Source: Nothopassalora personata (Eukaryota; Ascomycota; Dothideomycetes; Mycosphaerellales; Mycosphaerellaceae). From it: DNA of 64,000 bases. The notes under the pieces are model-generated. The model was not told the origin of the DNA. It worked only from the letters and a program-made list of their open reading frames with translations, and made no database searches. Below, piece by piece: positions 1-10,061 of the stretch. Numbering within the stretch: the first letter of the stretch is position 1; every line of letters begins with the position of its first letter. The stretch lies in NCBI GenBank assembly GCA_033816765.1, contig CM066290.1:3472001-3536000 (forward strand), given 5' to 3'. The position numbers and the translations under genes were made by a program.

Positions 1-3000
1 GTCCTACCTCGCTATCAACAACGAAGGTCAGGTCGAACGCTTCGGCGTTCTCTGCATGCTTGACAGCGAGCAAGCCTCTGTAAAGACTTTCGTCCAGTTC
101 TCGGAGGTCGTTGACTGTGGGACGGTAGTGCGACTCATTGGTGGCGCTGTTGCTACCGCCCGATAATGCCCACTTCTTCAGGAAAAATGGTGCAAAGTTC
201 ACGTCGATCAATATACCCTCATAGAGGCACTTGCCAATGATACGGCCGAGGAACTCATATTGTTTTTGAAGCTCGCGCATGTGCTCACGCGCTTCTGACG
301 AGTCCTTTTTTAGGCCCATGTGTTGTAGACGTACCCGCATGTCTTCGAAGGACGTCGGGTTTGGATACAGGAGGTGCTGCTCGTTCTCGATGAAGAACCG
401 TTGCGTGTCGCCATCGCTGCGCTGTTGATCGAATGCTTGTGTAATGACACTGGTGAGGAACTCTTTGGTGACTCCTCCGCCATCAATACCAGCCTCCGGC
501 ATGTCCCATTTGTCCACGAAGGTAATCTGGATAGGCTCCTTGAGCGCGTCGCCTGCCAGACTCGTTAGCTCCCATCGAGAGGCGTATCACTAAGTCAGCA
601 CTGACTGCTGAGCGGGGAGCGATGGTCGCGCATACGTACCAAGATCATAGAACTGCTCATACGCATCCTGAAACTCTTGCGTTCTCTTTATCTTTGCGTG
701 ATGTCGTTCTAGAGCGTCCCGTCTGTGTGGAACGTTCAATTGAGGCTGGAACATCATACTTTGCCGCCACATATCGGGGTCCAGAAAGCCGTCTCGCCGC
801 TTGAGCTGATCGAGTTCTACGAACTCGCGAAATATCTGCACGCGAACGTGAAAGGGAATGAAGAAGGGCATATTTTGTAAAATTTCGAGCCTAATGATGA
901 TGTTAGCTTGGGTTGTATTGGGCGCGTCATGCTGCTTCGCCTAGACTTTCAGGCGTCACGCAGCCGGTGCGACTCCAGCGTTCACGAGATCCGTACATAC
1001 CTGGGGGCGACGGCTTCGAGGTACCTCTGACGGCTTGCTTTCTTCTGCGCTCGTTCGCGCGCTTCTTGTCTTCTCAAAACGCTGGCATAGCCTCCGCCGC
1101 TGCGGCTAGCTATGCCGTTCGAAACCGTCAGATCCTCGTCATCGGAATCGTCATCTTTGTCTTCGTCGTCAAGGCTTGCCACTTGTTTTCGAGATTGCTC
1201 TTCGGCTACGACATCGCGGGTGAAATTCGACATGTCGAACCTGCAAATAGTAGGTCAGTACCTGTCGATAATGTGGAAATTGCCATAGCACGAAGCGCTC
1301 CACTCACCTTTCCGTCATGAGCCAGTGGTCTCTAGGAAGAAAGTGGCGTCTTGAGTCGCGTTCGTAGAGAGCGCGTAGCAAACCAGTTACAACACCCTTG
1401 AGGTAATCCGTGGTCAATCCGGGAAGCCCTGCGACTGTCATCGATTTGGTATCCGCAAGATCAGCCGCCGACGTAGAACCAGCCGCGAAGCGATGCGATT
1501 GGAGCGCACTCATGTCTCTCACAGGAGCTGATACTGAGCTGTTGAGCTCTGCTGCGTCATACACCAAAGTGAAACCCAAGTTCTTGAGGAAGGTCACCAG
1601 CAGGGCGACATCCGCTACAGGTACAGCGCTGTTCTTCTTGGCATGCGGGCTACTGCCCATGAACTCCTCATCGTCCATAATCTTCAGATCGAACGAGAAC
1701 ATCTCCAAGAACACCAGTATGACAGTCCAATCGTCACGCTGCTGTTGGCTTTGAAATGTTGTCTTGAGCAGAGAGACAATCCCGCGCGAGCTGCTTCGAA
1801 TGTCATTGAAAGTGCCCGAGCTCTTAGTAGCACTCCACAGATACTCGGTCGGCGACGCGGTATCAGTATTCGTGGGTCCTAGATGCAGCCACATCCGGAT
1901 ATCGTCAGCCTTCCGCGGAAAGCAGCGTAGCAGAGTCAGAGCATAGCTCGCCAGTATCTGCGCACTGTCGCTCCCCACGTGGGCACTGTTTGCCATGCCA
2001 TTGGAAGCTGGCCGTGTAGTAGATAAGAGGTTCTGGATTTTGTGCTTGTCCAGTAGGCTAGCCACCTGCTTGCTTAAAAAGCTGTTCAAAACGAGCCCGC
2101 TGTTGTTCATTTTCGACAAAATGTCTCGATCAAATGTGCCGTTGTCGATCTCGATTGCAGGACTCTCGAAATCGACATCGTCTGCCAACCCGCCCAATAG
2201 TCGACCTACAGCTCCTGTGAAGGCCATGTCGCTGGGTGATCCAGTCAGAAAGATCAGGTTGCCCAACAGCCATAGCCGCTCTCGAGTGCCACTGCTTCGA
2301 TCTCGCAAAATACTGGTCACAGCATCTGAAAGGACCTTCGGATCTGCCGCTGCCTTCAGAAGCTGTAGTAGTTGTGGGTCCAAGGGGCGGCCTAGCAAGA
2401 TGACTAGGCCCTTATATGCTTCTCGCGAGTTAAGTGGAGCCAGGAGAGCGCCCTGCAGTGGCTCAGCCGGTAGGCCTCGTGTCGAAGTAAGCGCTTCATA
2501 GTATTCGATGGCCTCTTTTGCTGTAAATGGGGTCTGTCTCGCTGCGTACGCCAAAATGCCGAGCACCTCCCTATCGGTGTGCTTATCTGGCGTGCTGCGT
2601 GCTCTTAATGCCGCGACGCACGCTGCCTGTAGCTTCGCATATGCCCGCGGCCAAGATCCACCCTCACACGGCACCGTCTCACTCGTGGTGATTTGCCGTG
2701 CGCCATACCAAGTCAACCTCTTAACATCGCTGGGTTCCGCCTTTGGTGAGAAGAACAGCATCAGCCGTCGTAACTGGCGTAGCGAAGCCTCCGACGTCGG
2801 ATATGCGGCGTGTGCGGTGTGTTCTGCTTCATCCCAGACCTGCCTCCATATCTTGAACGTCTTCCGCCTAGCATGGTGGGCCCGCCACACCTTTTGGATT
2901 CGAGAGGATGCCTGGATCCGATCTCTCTGTTGTTGTCGAGCTACTCGGTCCTGCTGCGCCGATGCGACCGCGAGTTGTGCTCCGCTGCCAGCGCCAGGCG

Positions 3001-3094
3001 CCGATGCGTTGCTCTTCGCGAACGGATTCGTAGGCCGACCTGAGAGGTTCACTTGGCGGGGACGGCGCCCGGAGCCTGTGAATGTCTGATACAT
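1..3094 (-). CDS. hul5: Hul5/UBE3C-like HECT E3 ubiquitin ligase, 3' end cut by window edge
   Basis: Four exons on the minus strand: 3094-1308, 1240-1001, 890-640 and 552 down to the edge. All introns are GT-AG (67, 110 and 87 bp) and keep frame. The start MYQTFTGSGRRPRQVNLSG is the conserved N-terminus of the Hul5/UBE3C family, followed by an IQ-like helix near residues 60-90. Exon 3 gives LEILQNMPFFIPFHVRV, the lead-in to the HECT domain. Exon 4 gives the HECT N-lobe, including DSSEAREHMRELQKQYEFLG. About 943 residues are visible; the HECT C-lobe with the catalytic Cys lies off the left edge. A GTAGG at positions 7-3 (minus strand) could open another intron. By family knowledge this ligase extends ubiquitin chains on proteasome-bound and misfolded substrates. 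An acidic stretch (DDEDKDDDSDDED) lies in exon 2. The family call is firm; the gene is only partial. Confidence 0.93.
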
Positions 3095-3598
3095 TCTGTG
3101 GGCAGGCGGGCTGGTTGATCAAGCGTGCCACCGGAACATGGTCCAAATATCTACTCTGAGCACCAAAGACGTTGCCACCACGGCGTTAGGCAATGTTGGC
3201 AGCGTGGGAGGTGGAAGAGCATCGACATCGTTAGAGCCGCATGTGCATGACAGGGTCCGGGGAACGCGCCGAAAGATCCCTGCAGCCACGCATGATGACA
3301 TCGCCAGAGCTGTCTCTAGCGTCACGCCCCTGAAACACCTGAGACACGAGGTCCGTCGACGTGAACAAAGATAATTGTACTCAGGAGGCATTGAAACACA
3401 ATTGCTTCCTGCATGGCGTACTCAGACACACCAAAAGTTTCCGACTTGGGTGGAAAGGTTCGTCCAGCCAGGAATATACATCCTTGCGTGGCAGTATCAG
3501 AACAGGCACAATATGCGTGCTCCCCCAACGAAGCCAACATCTCATGATTGCGAGACCACAAGACTCGGCATGTCCCCCAGCCGTCAGAGTGACTTTCT
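3095..3598. other. Intergenic: upstream of the Hul5-like gene, downstream of the oxidoreductase
   Basis: About 500 bp between two minus-strand genes. It must hold the Hul5-like promoter and the oxidoreductase 3' UTR. Short open frames on both strands show no family signature and overlap each other, so none is called. No RNA gene or repeat was seen. Confidence 0.5.
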
Positions 3599-4673
3599 TC
3601 ACCTATAAAACTCCGGCGTCTCCGGCAAAATCACCTCATGCCTCTCCCCATCCTCAAGCGACTTCAACCCAGCATCACAGACCACCGCATTGACAAACCC
3701 ATCCCACGAGCTCGGCCCCGTCATCGGCCTCTTATTCAACACATCATCCACGAAATTCTGCACCTCCCGATCATAAGCCGTCGCAAACCGCTCCATACAA
3801 TTTTCCGCAATCCGGCTACTTGCCCCATGCTTCCCTCTCGTCGAAATCAAAGCCTGCTCATTCAGCTCCGCCGTCCCATGCTCTCCGATGACTTCACACC
3901 GAATATCGTAGCCGTAGTTACAACTCACGAACAACACATCATCGACCCGGACGCCTGAGGTGGTTTCGAAGATTATGATGAGGGGATCTTGCACGGTCCC
4001 AGGACCGCTAGATGTGCGCTTCCGCGGTTTATCAACGCGAACTGAGACGATGTTCTCGTTCAGCAGAAAGCGGATTATGTCTATCTCGTGCGTTGCGGAG
4101 TCGTTGATGGTTTTCTCCTGCGTGAAGTGGCCCGGCACGACTGCGTTGCGGTGGGCACAGTGTATTAGGAGGATTTCGCCTAGTCTGTGCGAATCGATTT
4201 GAGATTTCAGAGCGAGGTAGCCTGGGTCGAAGCGGCGCATAAAGCCGAGTTGGAGGAGGCGGGAGCCGTGCGCTATTTCTGCGGCGAGGATTTCTTGAGC
4301 TTCGGAGGCGGTGGGTGCTAAGGGTTTCTCACAGAAGATGGGCTTGCCAGCGGCTATTGAGGCGAGAATTTGTTCTTTGTGGACTTCGCCGATGGTACAG
4401 ATGAAGATGGCGTCTACATCTTCTGAGTGAATCAGGTCGAGGGCGTTGGTGTAGGCTTTGGCGTTGTGTTCTTGGGCTATGGAGTTTGTGATTGTGGCGT
4501 TGATGTCGCAGACAGCTGCCGAAGGGCAATGTTAGCGGGGTCCGGAAAGTGGACGGGCATCGTGTTGCAGACGCTGTACCTGTCACCCTTGCATTGACAA
4601 TGACTTTTTGGAAGCGTTGAAGATGATCTCGACCAATCATGCCAAGGCCTATCAAGCCTATGCGTACCGCCAT
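3599..4673 (-). CDS. Gfo/Idh/MocA-family NAD(P)-dependent oxidoreductase, inositol 2-dehydrogenase type
   Basis: Two exons, 4673-4580 and 4515-3599, with a 64-bp GT-AG intron, give a 336-residue protein, a normal length for the family. The Rossmann glycine motif GLIGLGMIG is at residues 6-14 and the EKP motif at 94-96. Lys95, Asp170 and His174 have the same spacing as the catalytic Lys97, Asp172 and His176 of Bacillus inositol dehydrogenase. This supports a polyol or sugar dehydrogenase that oxidises a ring hydroxyl with NAD(P)+ in the cytosol. The substrate cannot be fixed from sequence: myo-inositol is the best guess, and other sugars or trans-dihydrodiols are alternatives. No pathway partner lies next to it. 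Confidence 0.88.
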
Positions 4674-5016
4674 ATTTACCGGAGCTCGGAGTGTCGATTA
4701 CAGAAGCTGTCAGTAAGCACACTGCTACTTGATGCAGGATGTGAATGATGCTAGACCTCGAAATAAATTCAGTATACGTGTCGAGTTAAGTTCCTTCAAA
4801 ACCCAGTGATTCGACTTCTCGTGATAGTGCTTCTACTCTCTTCTTTAGTCTTCCCGCCGAAGCTTTCGCGGCAGCCATTTGTGGTCGAGTGTCGTCCAAG
4901 GGAGAAACATTAGCCGCCAATTCACCCACCCCGCTGGAAGTTCTCGCCGAGCTCCACTCAATCTGACGCTTTTGGTAGGCAGACAGTAAATAACGGGTCT
5001 AGCCATTCCAAGTCCT

Positions 5017-5356
5017 GCCCCGTTTACCTCGCCTTGAAAAATCGATAACCGCATGGTATATGATCGATGCGTTTACCTCGAGAACCCAAAGATCGAATCG
5101 ATTATGCGATCATCTAGCTACTCGCTGCTCGCTATCTGTATCGAGTAGGTGTATGCGTATAATCGAATAACCTCTTTTCGAGAGGTTGTTCTTCTCTCAC
5201 CATGAATTCAATACTCTATGCCGCCCTTTGACCTACAATCGAGGATTGCCGCCCGTTTACCCATAAGCTATCGATCTATCGATCATACAAACCGTCGATT
5301 CTCGATTCTCGATAATCTATGAGATTCTCGATCTTTCGAGGCGAGGTAAACCGGGC
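5017..5356. mobile_element. MITE-like inverted-repeat element, about 340 bp
   Basis: The ends are imperfect inverted repeats of about 30 bp. The left end begins GCCCCGTTTACCTCGCC (5017) and the reverse complement of the right end begins GCCCGGTTTACCTCGCC (5356). The match continues through GAAA-ATCGA with a few mismatches. The interior has no ORF and is full of ATCGAT/GATTCTCGA-type short repeats and two further partial GTTTACC copies. The target-site duplication is unclear. It lies between the oxidoreductase promoter and the P450 relic. Size and structure fit a non-autonomous DNA transposon; the family is unknown. Confidence 0.55.
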
Positions 5357-5383
5357 CTAAAAGTCAGCCCTAGCATAGTTCCC

Positions 5384-5866
5384 CTCAAGCTTCACATCAT
5401 AATTCATAACAGTGTTGGTGCGCCAACACGAGTTTGATCTCCTGGGCTGCGAAGAAGCGGCCCGCCAGAATATGCAGAATATGTCAATCGGAGTTCTGAC
5501 CGCAGGTGAACTCCCGCCGCGCACTCACGAGGATAAGGCATGCCTCCCATGTCCAAATACCAAATGCTGCTCACTCAAGCTCACAGCAGCTGAATGTCTT
5601 CTCTGGTAAACATTACCTTTCTCGTCATCGTTGTTCGCAAAATGTCGCCATCGGCGTAATTCCGATGGTCTGTCGAAGAATTGCTCGTCGTGTTTGATGG
5701 ATTCGCTTGCGACGCCGATGCCGATGCCTTGTAGGGTGTGGATGCCGTTGCTGAGGGGAATGCCGCCGGGTGTGATGACGTGGGACATTCGACTCAGCAA
5801 GGACGAAGAAGGAGAGTGCGTTGCGTGGGAAAGTCGTAACTTCCGCCCAACATCGAGGGAGTCCAA
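5384..5866 (-). pseudogene. Cytochrome P450 relic (C-terminal part)
   Basis: The minus-strand frame reads HVITPGGIPLSNGIHTLQGI, then KHDEQFF and RHFANND, matching the fungal P450 stretch between the K-helix and the heme loop. LVFGHGRHA follows, the start of the FxxGxxxCxG heme signature. The frame then fails: the Cys-Pro-Gly is missing. After about 80 bp a second frame gives GRFFAAQEIKLVLAH, followed after a further shift by MNYDVKLE, the usual residues after the heme Cys. A decayed intron may sit between the blocks (GTGAGTG after the loop). No usable N-terminal half or start was found to the right, although weak similarity may continue to about 6.1 kb. The heme Cys is lost, so no active enzyme is expected. 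Confidence 0.72.
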
Positions 5867-5869
5867 GTC

Positions 5870-6720
5870 GGATAGCGCATGAATTATGTGATAAGGGATT
5901 CCATGTAGACGAGGTCATTGCATGACGTTCATGTCCCAGACTCCGTCATATCTTGCCAGGACTCTGTTACACTTATCCCGTAGAGACAATCTCGGCGGCA
6001 TTCGGTTGGGAGTGCATGTCAAGTGAGATATTGTGGAAAATGGCGACCATGTTCAGAAATAGCATGCAGCGGCAGATTTGCACGACCTTGCATTCTCGGG
6101 GACTATCTACGCGTCATGTCCCGCGTGCTCGCAAACACTTGTATAAACGGGATATAGTCTTATCAGCGGCTCTTCCTCTAGTCCCAGGTCTGGTGGCGAA
6201 AGCCATCGACAATGTGCGTGTCGCGTCGATGAAAATACGGCATGCAGTGAAGGCAAGCACAATGCCGAAGATGGCTTCTGGCACAGCGATGTGTTTCAGG
6301 CATGGTTATTCCATTTTCGACGTGTGACTCGGGAGAATCTGCAAGTACCTGGCCACGAACGAGGCGTTGACATGAGCTTCAAGTGTATGGACTGGTGGAC
6401 ACATCCTGCTGATTCGTGGTGTAACCAGGGCTGTAACATGCTATGCTTACCAGCCTCAGTCTTCTTGCTCCTGCGGCTGGTAGTAAGCTTGGCAGTCTCA
6501 TTGTCGTTGGTCATCCTTTTCGGATCAATCCCGAGCTTAGTGAAGGCTGATGCTCGCGACAGGCCTCCCGTCTAGGGTTGGTGTCAGGAATCATCTTCGT
6601 AAGCTTCAGAACCAGCGAGGGCCGGTTGAGTGACTTCAGTCCACGATTACCATTATCGTACTATACAAAGTGGTCTGTCTCTCACTTCTACTATGTACAC
6701 ATACCCCTGCTTCGCCAGCA
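5870..6720. other. No gene supported; possible further remnant of the P450 relic
   Basis: Several overlapping short frames occur on both strands, none with a recognisable motif. The minus strand may hold badly decayed N-terminal P450 sequence, but I could not align a membrane anchor, C-helix or I-helix with confidence. The part nearest 6720 will be the 3' UTR of the squalene epoxidase gene. Confidence 0.4.
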
Positions 6721-6723
6721 TCC

Positions 6724-8241
6724 TTAGTTTCTCAGCTCAGAGAAGATATACGGGAAGATGACTACACACGCCTTCCAGAAGACACCCGCGCTCATGACTG
6801 CTCTTAGCGGTAGCGTAACAACAGGTCCAGTAGTGATATATATCCAGATGGCGTATAAAGCGACGGAGAAGAAATGGTAAAACAGCACAAGGGGTTGTCG
6901 TATAATACCTGCCAGAAGTCCAACAGGTCCGTCAATGCAGTTGCCGCCAAGCTTGAAGTAGTGGAAGCAGCCCATTTGTAGTGCCTTCAACTGCGAATCG
7001 TCTGCAGCGAAGAGTGCGTATAAAGCTTGCGCGAGGATGTTGATGACTGACGTCAGATTCTTCCGCCGCCAGTGAAAAGTGCGCATCTGCTGTAAGACGA
7101 GCTTCGTGTTGTCGAGTTGAGGCACGTTCTCCGGTGATAACAGTTCAGAGAGGAGGACCACATCATTGAACGCAACGGTCATGCCACCTCCTGTGAGGGG
7201 ATGTCGCATGTTCATGGCGTCCCCGAGGATGACTAGACCAGGTGTCTTGTTTGTTGTGGGTGGCAGCCATGAGTTCGGCATTGATCGTAGTCGGTCTTTC
7301 TCGATCGCGGCTTTAAAGGAGGGTCGTAGTTCTGCAGGTAGGGTTGGAAGCACGACGTTCTTCAGATGCCCCTTGACACCACCATTTGCGACTGAGGCCG
7401 ATGGCGTATCTTGAGGTATGTCGATGAGCGCTCGGGTCTCGTGTGTTCCAATCTGGTAGAGCAGTAAAGGAGCACCCTCACCAAGCACGACATGGCCGTG
7501 GTTGGGCATTGGCAGCTTCGCATCAATGAGCTCTAGACCCCAGAACTTGGACTTGACGACAGGCGCATCTTTCCGAAACTCTTTCCTGAACTTGCTCGCG
7601 TAGCCGTCTGCGACGATGGTCAGACTGCCAAAGTACGAATCGTGTCGCTCGTTGGGCTGTCGCTCGTTCACAGTGGCCTCGACGCCGAGCACATGTCCAG
7701 TGTGCTCTCCACGGATCAATTCGTTCGCGGTCGCCTCCAGAACAGTCACGTTGGGACACGACATGGCCTTCGTCCGCAGCTTCGATACAAAGCGTCCGTG
7801 GTGGAATGATCGGCCTTCGGGCCGTTTCCTCTTCATGCCTCGTAACTCATCTGTGTCGTCCTTCTCCTTGGCAGCTTCTGCCGTGTCGTCTCGCGCGTTC
7901 GCCGGGTATGGTATCCGCACCTCCTCGCCGTAGTAAATCACGTCGTAACCCAGCACTCCAATGGCATCAATCTCTTCCAAGCAGTCTCGCATGCCCAGCC
8001 TCTCCAACGCCTGCACGCCTCCAGGCTGCAACAGCTCTCCCACAATGCGGTCCGGCTCCTTCAACGACTTCTCCAACAGTATCACACTCCGTCCCTGGTG
8101 ACCAAGCGCATATGCGACAGCGCAGCCAAATATTCCCGCACCCACAACGACGACATCTGCTTCGTGATGCATTTCGCGATATTCTCGTGCCCGGAATCGT
8201 AGCGACTTGGGCGCATCGTGTGTTGAAGTGGCAGGCGACAT
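6724..8241 (-). CDS. erg1: Squalene monooxygenase (squalene epoxidase)
   Basis: A single uninterrupted 505-residue frame, normal for fungal Erg1. The FAD dinucleotide-binding motif GAGIFG is at residues 34-39, RIVGELLQPGG at 65-75, ADGYASKFRK (DG motif) at 211-220, and GDAMNMRHPLTGGGM (second FAD/GD motif) at 340-354. The C-terminal 60-70 residues are hydrophobic, as in this ER-membrane enzyme. It converts squalene to 2,3-oxidosqualene, the first oxygen-dependent step of ergosterol synthesis and the target of allylamine antifungals. Residues about 117-149 form a charged insert. The ATG at 8241 opens the conserved protein directly. The upstream space is unusually short, about 160 bp, before the repeat block begins at 8403. 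Confidence 0.97.
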   Translation of the reverse strand: MSPATSTHDAPKSLRFRAREYREMHHEADVVVVGAGIFGCAVAYALGHQGRSVILLEKSLKEPDRIVGELLQPGGVQALERLGMRDCLEEIDAIGVLGYDVIYYGEEVRIPYPANARDDTAEAAKEKDDTDELRGMKRKRPEGRSFHHGRFVSKLRTKAMSCPNVTVLEATANELIRGEHTGHVLGVEATVNERQPNERHDSYFGSLTIVADGYASKFRKEFRKDAPVVKSKFWGLELIDAKLPMPNHGHVVLGEGAPLLLYQIGTHETRALIDIPQDTPSASVANGGVKGHLKNVVLPTLPAELRPSFKAAIEKDRLRSMPNSWLPPTTNKTPGLVILGDAMNMRHPLTGGGMTVAFNDVVLLSELLSPENVPQLDNTKLVLQQMRTFHWRRKNLTSVINILAQALYALFAADDSQLKALQMGCFHYFKLGGNCIDGPVGLLAGIIRQPLVLFYHFFSVALYAIWIYITTGPVVTLPLRAVMSAGVFWKACVVIFPYIFSELRN

Positions 8242-8402
8242 GGTGGTTCTGGTGTTAGTGTAGATCTACCTTCGTATATCAGGCAATCCTGGTCGCGACA
8301 CAGCCAATGTGGTGGCGATGCATCAGCAGGGAATGCAGAAGTGGAACGATTATTTTCTTTCAATGATGCATCTCAGGGTCCTCGCCCTTGCAGATCGTGA
8401 CG
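8242..8402. promoter_or_regulatory. Short upstream region of ERG1
   Basis: Only 161 bp separate the ERG1 start codon from the inverted repeat that opens the transposon block. The segment has a CCAAT pentamer on the plus strand at 8304-8308 and a TCGTATA heptamer at 8272-8278, which resembles the yeast sterol response element. The heptamer is only about 30 bp from the ATG and probably falls in the 5' UTR, so its role is doubtful. That this is the proximal promoter is inferred from position. Confidence 0.4.
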
Positions 8403-8442
8403 GCAGTGATTAACTCATAGATGCCTTTTATTCGTACCCACT
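8403..8442 (+). repeat. Left arm of the 40-bp inverted repeat framing the transposon block
   Basis: The arm begins GCAGTGATTAACTCATAG and ends TTCGTACCCACT. Its reverse complement is found at 46188-46227 with one C/T difference over 40 bp. The left arm appears to resume after the Tc1-like element as ACTGTTTCTTA at 9788-9798, which matches the inner side of the right arm. The 8 bp outside (TCGTGACG, 8395-8402) resembles TCGTGCCG at 46232-46239, a possible 8-bp target duplication offset by 4 bp on the right. This is best read as the terminal inverted repeat of an older DNA transposon or MITE. Confidence 0.8.
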
Positions 8443-9785
8443 CAACCTGCGGACAGCAAAATGGAAACTAAGATTTTTAGACACTCCGCACTTTAAACAA
8501 CGACAATACGACAACAAACAACGTTTAGTATTGCGTCTTTTGACCTTCGTTATCTAAACACGCTTTTAGACGTCCGGGCATACTATCTACGCTATTGTTT
8601 ACTTGTTTATCCGTAATTTCCTCGAAACTCCGTATCGCCTCCGCCCGTACGTCCTCTCTCGTAAACCGCGCGTACTTTCGAAACTTATTCTTCGTTATAC
8701 CCGCTATTGTTTCGACGACCGAGAAGTCCGGCGAAGTACGAGCGTTTATATAATACGGTATACCGTTTGCCTTTTTAAACGCCGTAGTCTTCGCCGAAGT
8801 ATGCGAACTATCGACGTGCTCTTCGATAATAGATCCCGGACGCTCTTTAAGAAGCGGTAGAATAATCGGTTTAAGGAATTCTTCGATATATTGCTCGCTA
8901 GACATTTTACCGTTTATATTCCGCGGCGTATACTCGTAGTATCGGACGCCTAGATTATAGCCGGTTATAACGAAAAAATGTACGTCCTTCGATTCTTCGT
9001 CGTTTCGTAGTATCGGGTCTCTTTTCGGGCCTTTCCTTCGTCCTTTTACGTCTTTCGCTCGCTTCAAAATACGGCGAATATATTCTCGACGGTTACGAGT
9101 CCCTACGCGTCGAAAGATATAATGTCTATTCTCTTCGTAGCCTTGTCCGAAATGGAACTCGTCCGTAAAGAGTATATTTCGATAGTCTTCTTTATTCGGG
9201 CGTTCGGCGAGTAGTTTTTTTGCGAAGGCTACTCGCGCTACGGCGTGTCCGTCGTCGAGTTCTTCCTCCGTACGCGCTATATATCGCCCTATATTCTCTT
9301 TCCGTAGCGCGCGTCTTATAGTCCTATCGTCGACGTCCGGGAGATTCGCTTCGTAGCGTAGAGAGCCGTAATCGAGGTCGTGTCCTTCGTACTCGTTCTT
9401 CTCGATAGCGTCGACGGCATCGTCTATTTATTCTTATCCTAGACGTAATACGTCGTCGCCGCGGTAACCGCCGCGAGGCTCTTCGTTCGGCGCGAAAGTA
9501 CGTCGTTCTTTCGAAGAAAGCGTCTTCGAAACTTATCCTTTACGGGTACCGAATAGCTTTCCTACGGTTTCGAGTTTTTACGGCTCGTTATATTTTCCCT
9601 CGGCGGCTAAAAAGTCGAGCATTTTCTTCGCGCCGCGGACTTCGCTCTTCGTAGGAGTATTCCAATGTTCGGGCATCGTTACTAGTATTGTTATCTCGAA
9701 GAGGGAGTAAAACTTACGAGATTGCGACAAGGCTACGGAGGGAGCGGGAGTAGGGGCTAGTTTCTATTTTACTGTCCGTAGGTTG
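8443..9785 (-). mobile_element. Tc1/mariner-like DNA transposon, RIP-mutated
   Basis: A 1343-bp element. The terminal inverted repeats are 28 bp, 8443-8470 and 9758-9785; they begin CAACCT(G/A)CGGACAG and differ only by transitions. It contains one transposase frame on the minus strand. It is inserted in the left arm of the 40-bp repeat: arm sequence stops at 8442 and resumes at 9788. The duplicated target is ambiguous. ACT is present on both sides, while the TA expected for Tc1 is seen only on the right. Confidence 0.85.
8525..9676 (-). pseudogene. Tc1/mariner-like transposase with four in-frame TAA codons
   Basis: From the ATG at 9676 to the stop at 8525 there is one frame of 384 codons, interrupted only by four TAA codons, all in the first third. 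Each fits a glutamine CAA changed by C-to-T. The rest is open. The catalytic acidic residues are visible: Asp in ILFTDEFHFGQ, Asp near residue 289 in EEHVDSSHTSAK, and Glu near 322 in SPDFSVVETIAG, a DDE layout with about 32 residues between the last two. An N-terminal helix-turn-helix region precedes them. The gene is non-functional as it stands. Low damage compared with the Gypsy copies suggests a later insertion or fewer RIP cycles. Confidence 0.88.
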
Positions 9786-9990
9786 CTACTGTTTCTTAAC
9801 TTCTTAGTGTTGTTAGTAGCTCGCCTACTAGTTCTAGCTAGTAGTCGCGTCGCTTTAGTACGCGTTTCTAGTTAGTATCTACTATACTAATATAGTTAAT
9901 ACTAGTACCTTCTAAAGCTTATAATATAACTTAGCTACGAATGTCTTCTATTATAGTGCTATCCTAGTATTACTGCTTATAGTACTTAAC
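9786..9990. other. AT-rich, RIP-like remnant between the Tc1-like element and E1
   Basis: About 200 bp rich in TA with no readable frame. It starts with the resumed left arm of the framing repeat (9788-9798). It is probably part of the older element into which both the Tc1-like element and E1 were inserted. An 8-mer TAGTACTT at 9980-9987 is also found just outside the other E1 LTR at 45875-45882. Confidence 0.45.
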
Positions 9991-10061
9991 CTATTAAACT
10001 ATTAAACTATTAAACTATTAAACTATTAAACTATTAAACTATTAAACTATTAAACTATTAA
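9991..10061. repeat. Microsatellite (CTATTAAA)n, about nine units
   Basis: Nearly perfect tandem copies of CTATTAAA directly adjoining the E1 LTR at 10062. The other E1 LTRs continue here with a different sequence containing TAGTTAATAAGG, so the repeat replaces the terminal 60-70 bp of this LTR and may have expanded from its TAGTTAA-rich end. Confidence 0.9.

Noticed and set aside
3995..4010. CGGTCCCAGGACCG inside the oxidoreductase gene, like the E1 palindrome
   Set aside because: It encodes part of a plausible loop (SGPGTV) in an intact frame, and the TTTA/TAAA flanks are absent; probably chance.
8272..8308. TCGTATA sterol-element-like heptamer and CCAAT box upstream of ERG1
   Set aside because: Both are short, expected by chance, and the heptamer is about 30 bp from the ATG. 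The yeast Upc2 site may not apply here, since filamentous fungi mainly use SREBP-type SrbA. Kept only as a note in the promoter entry.
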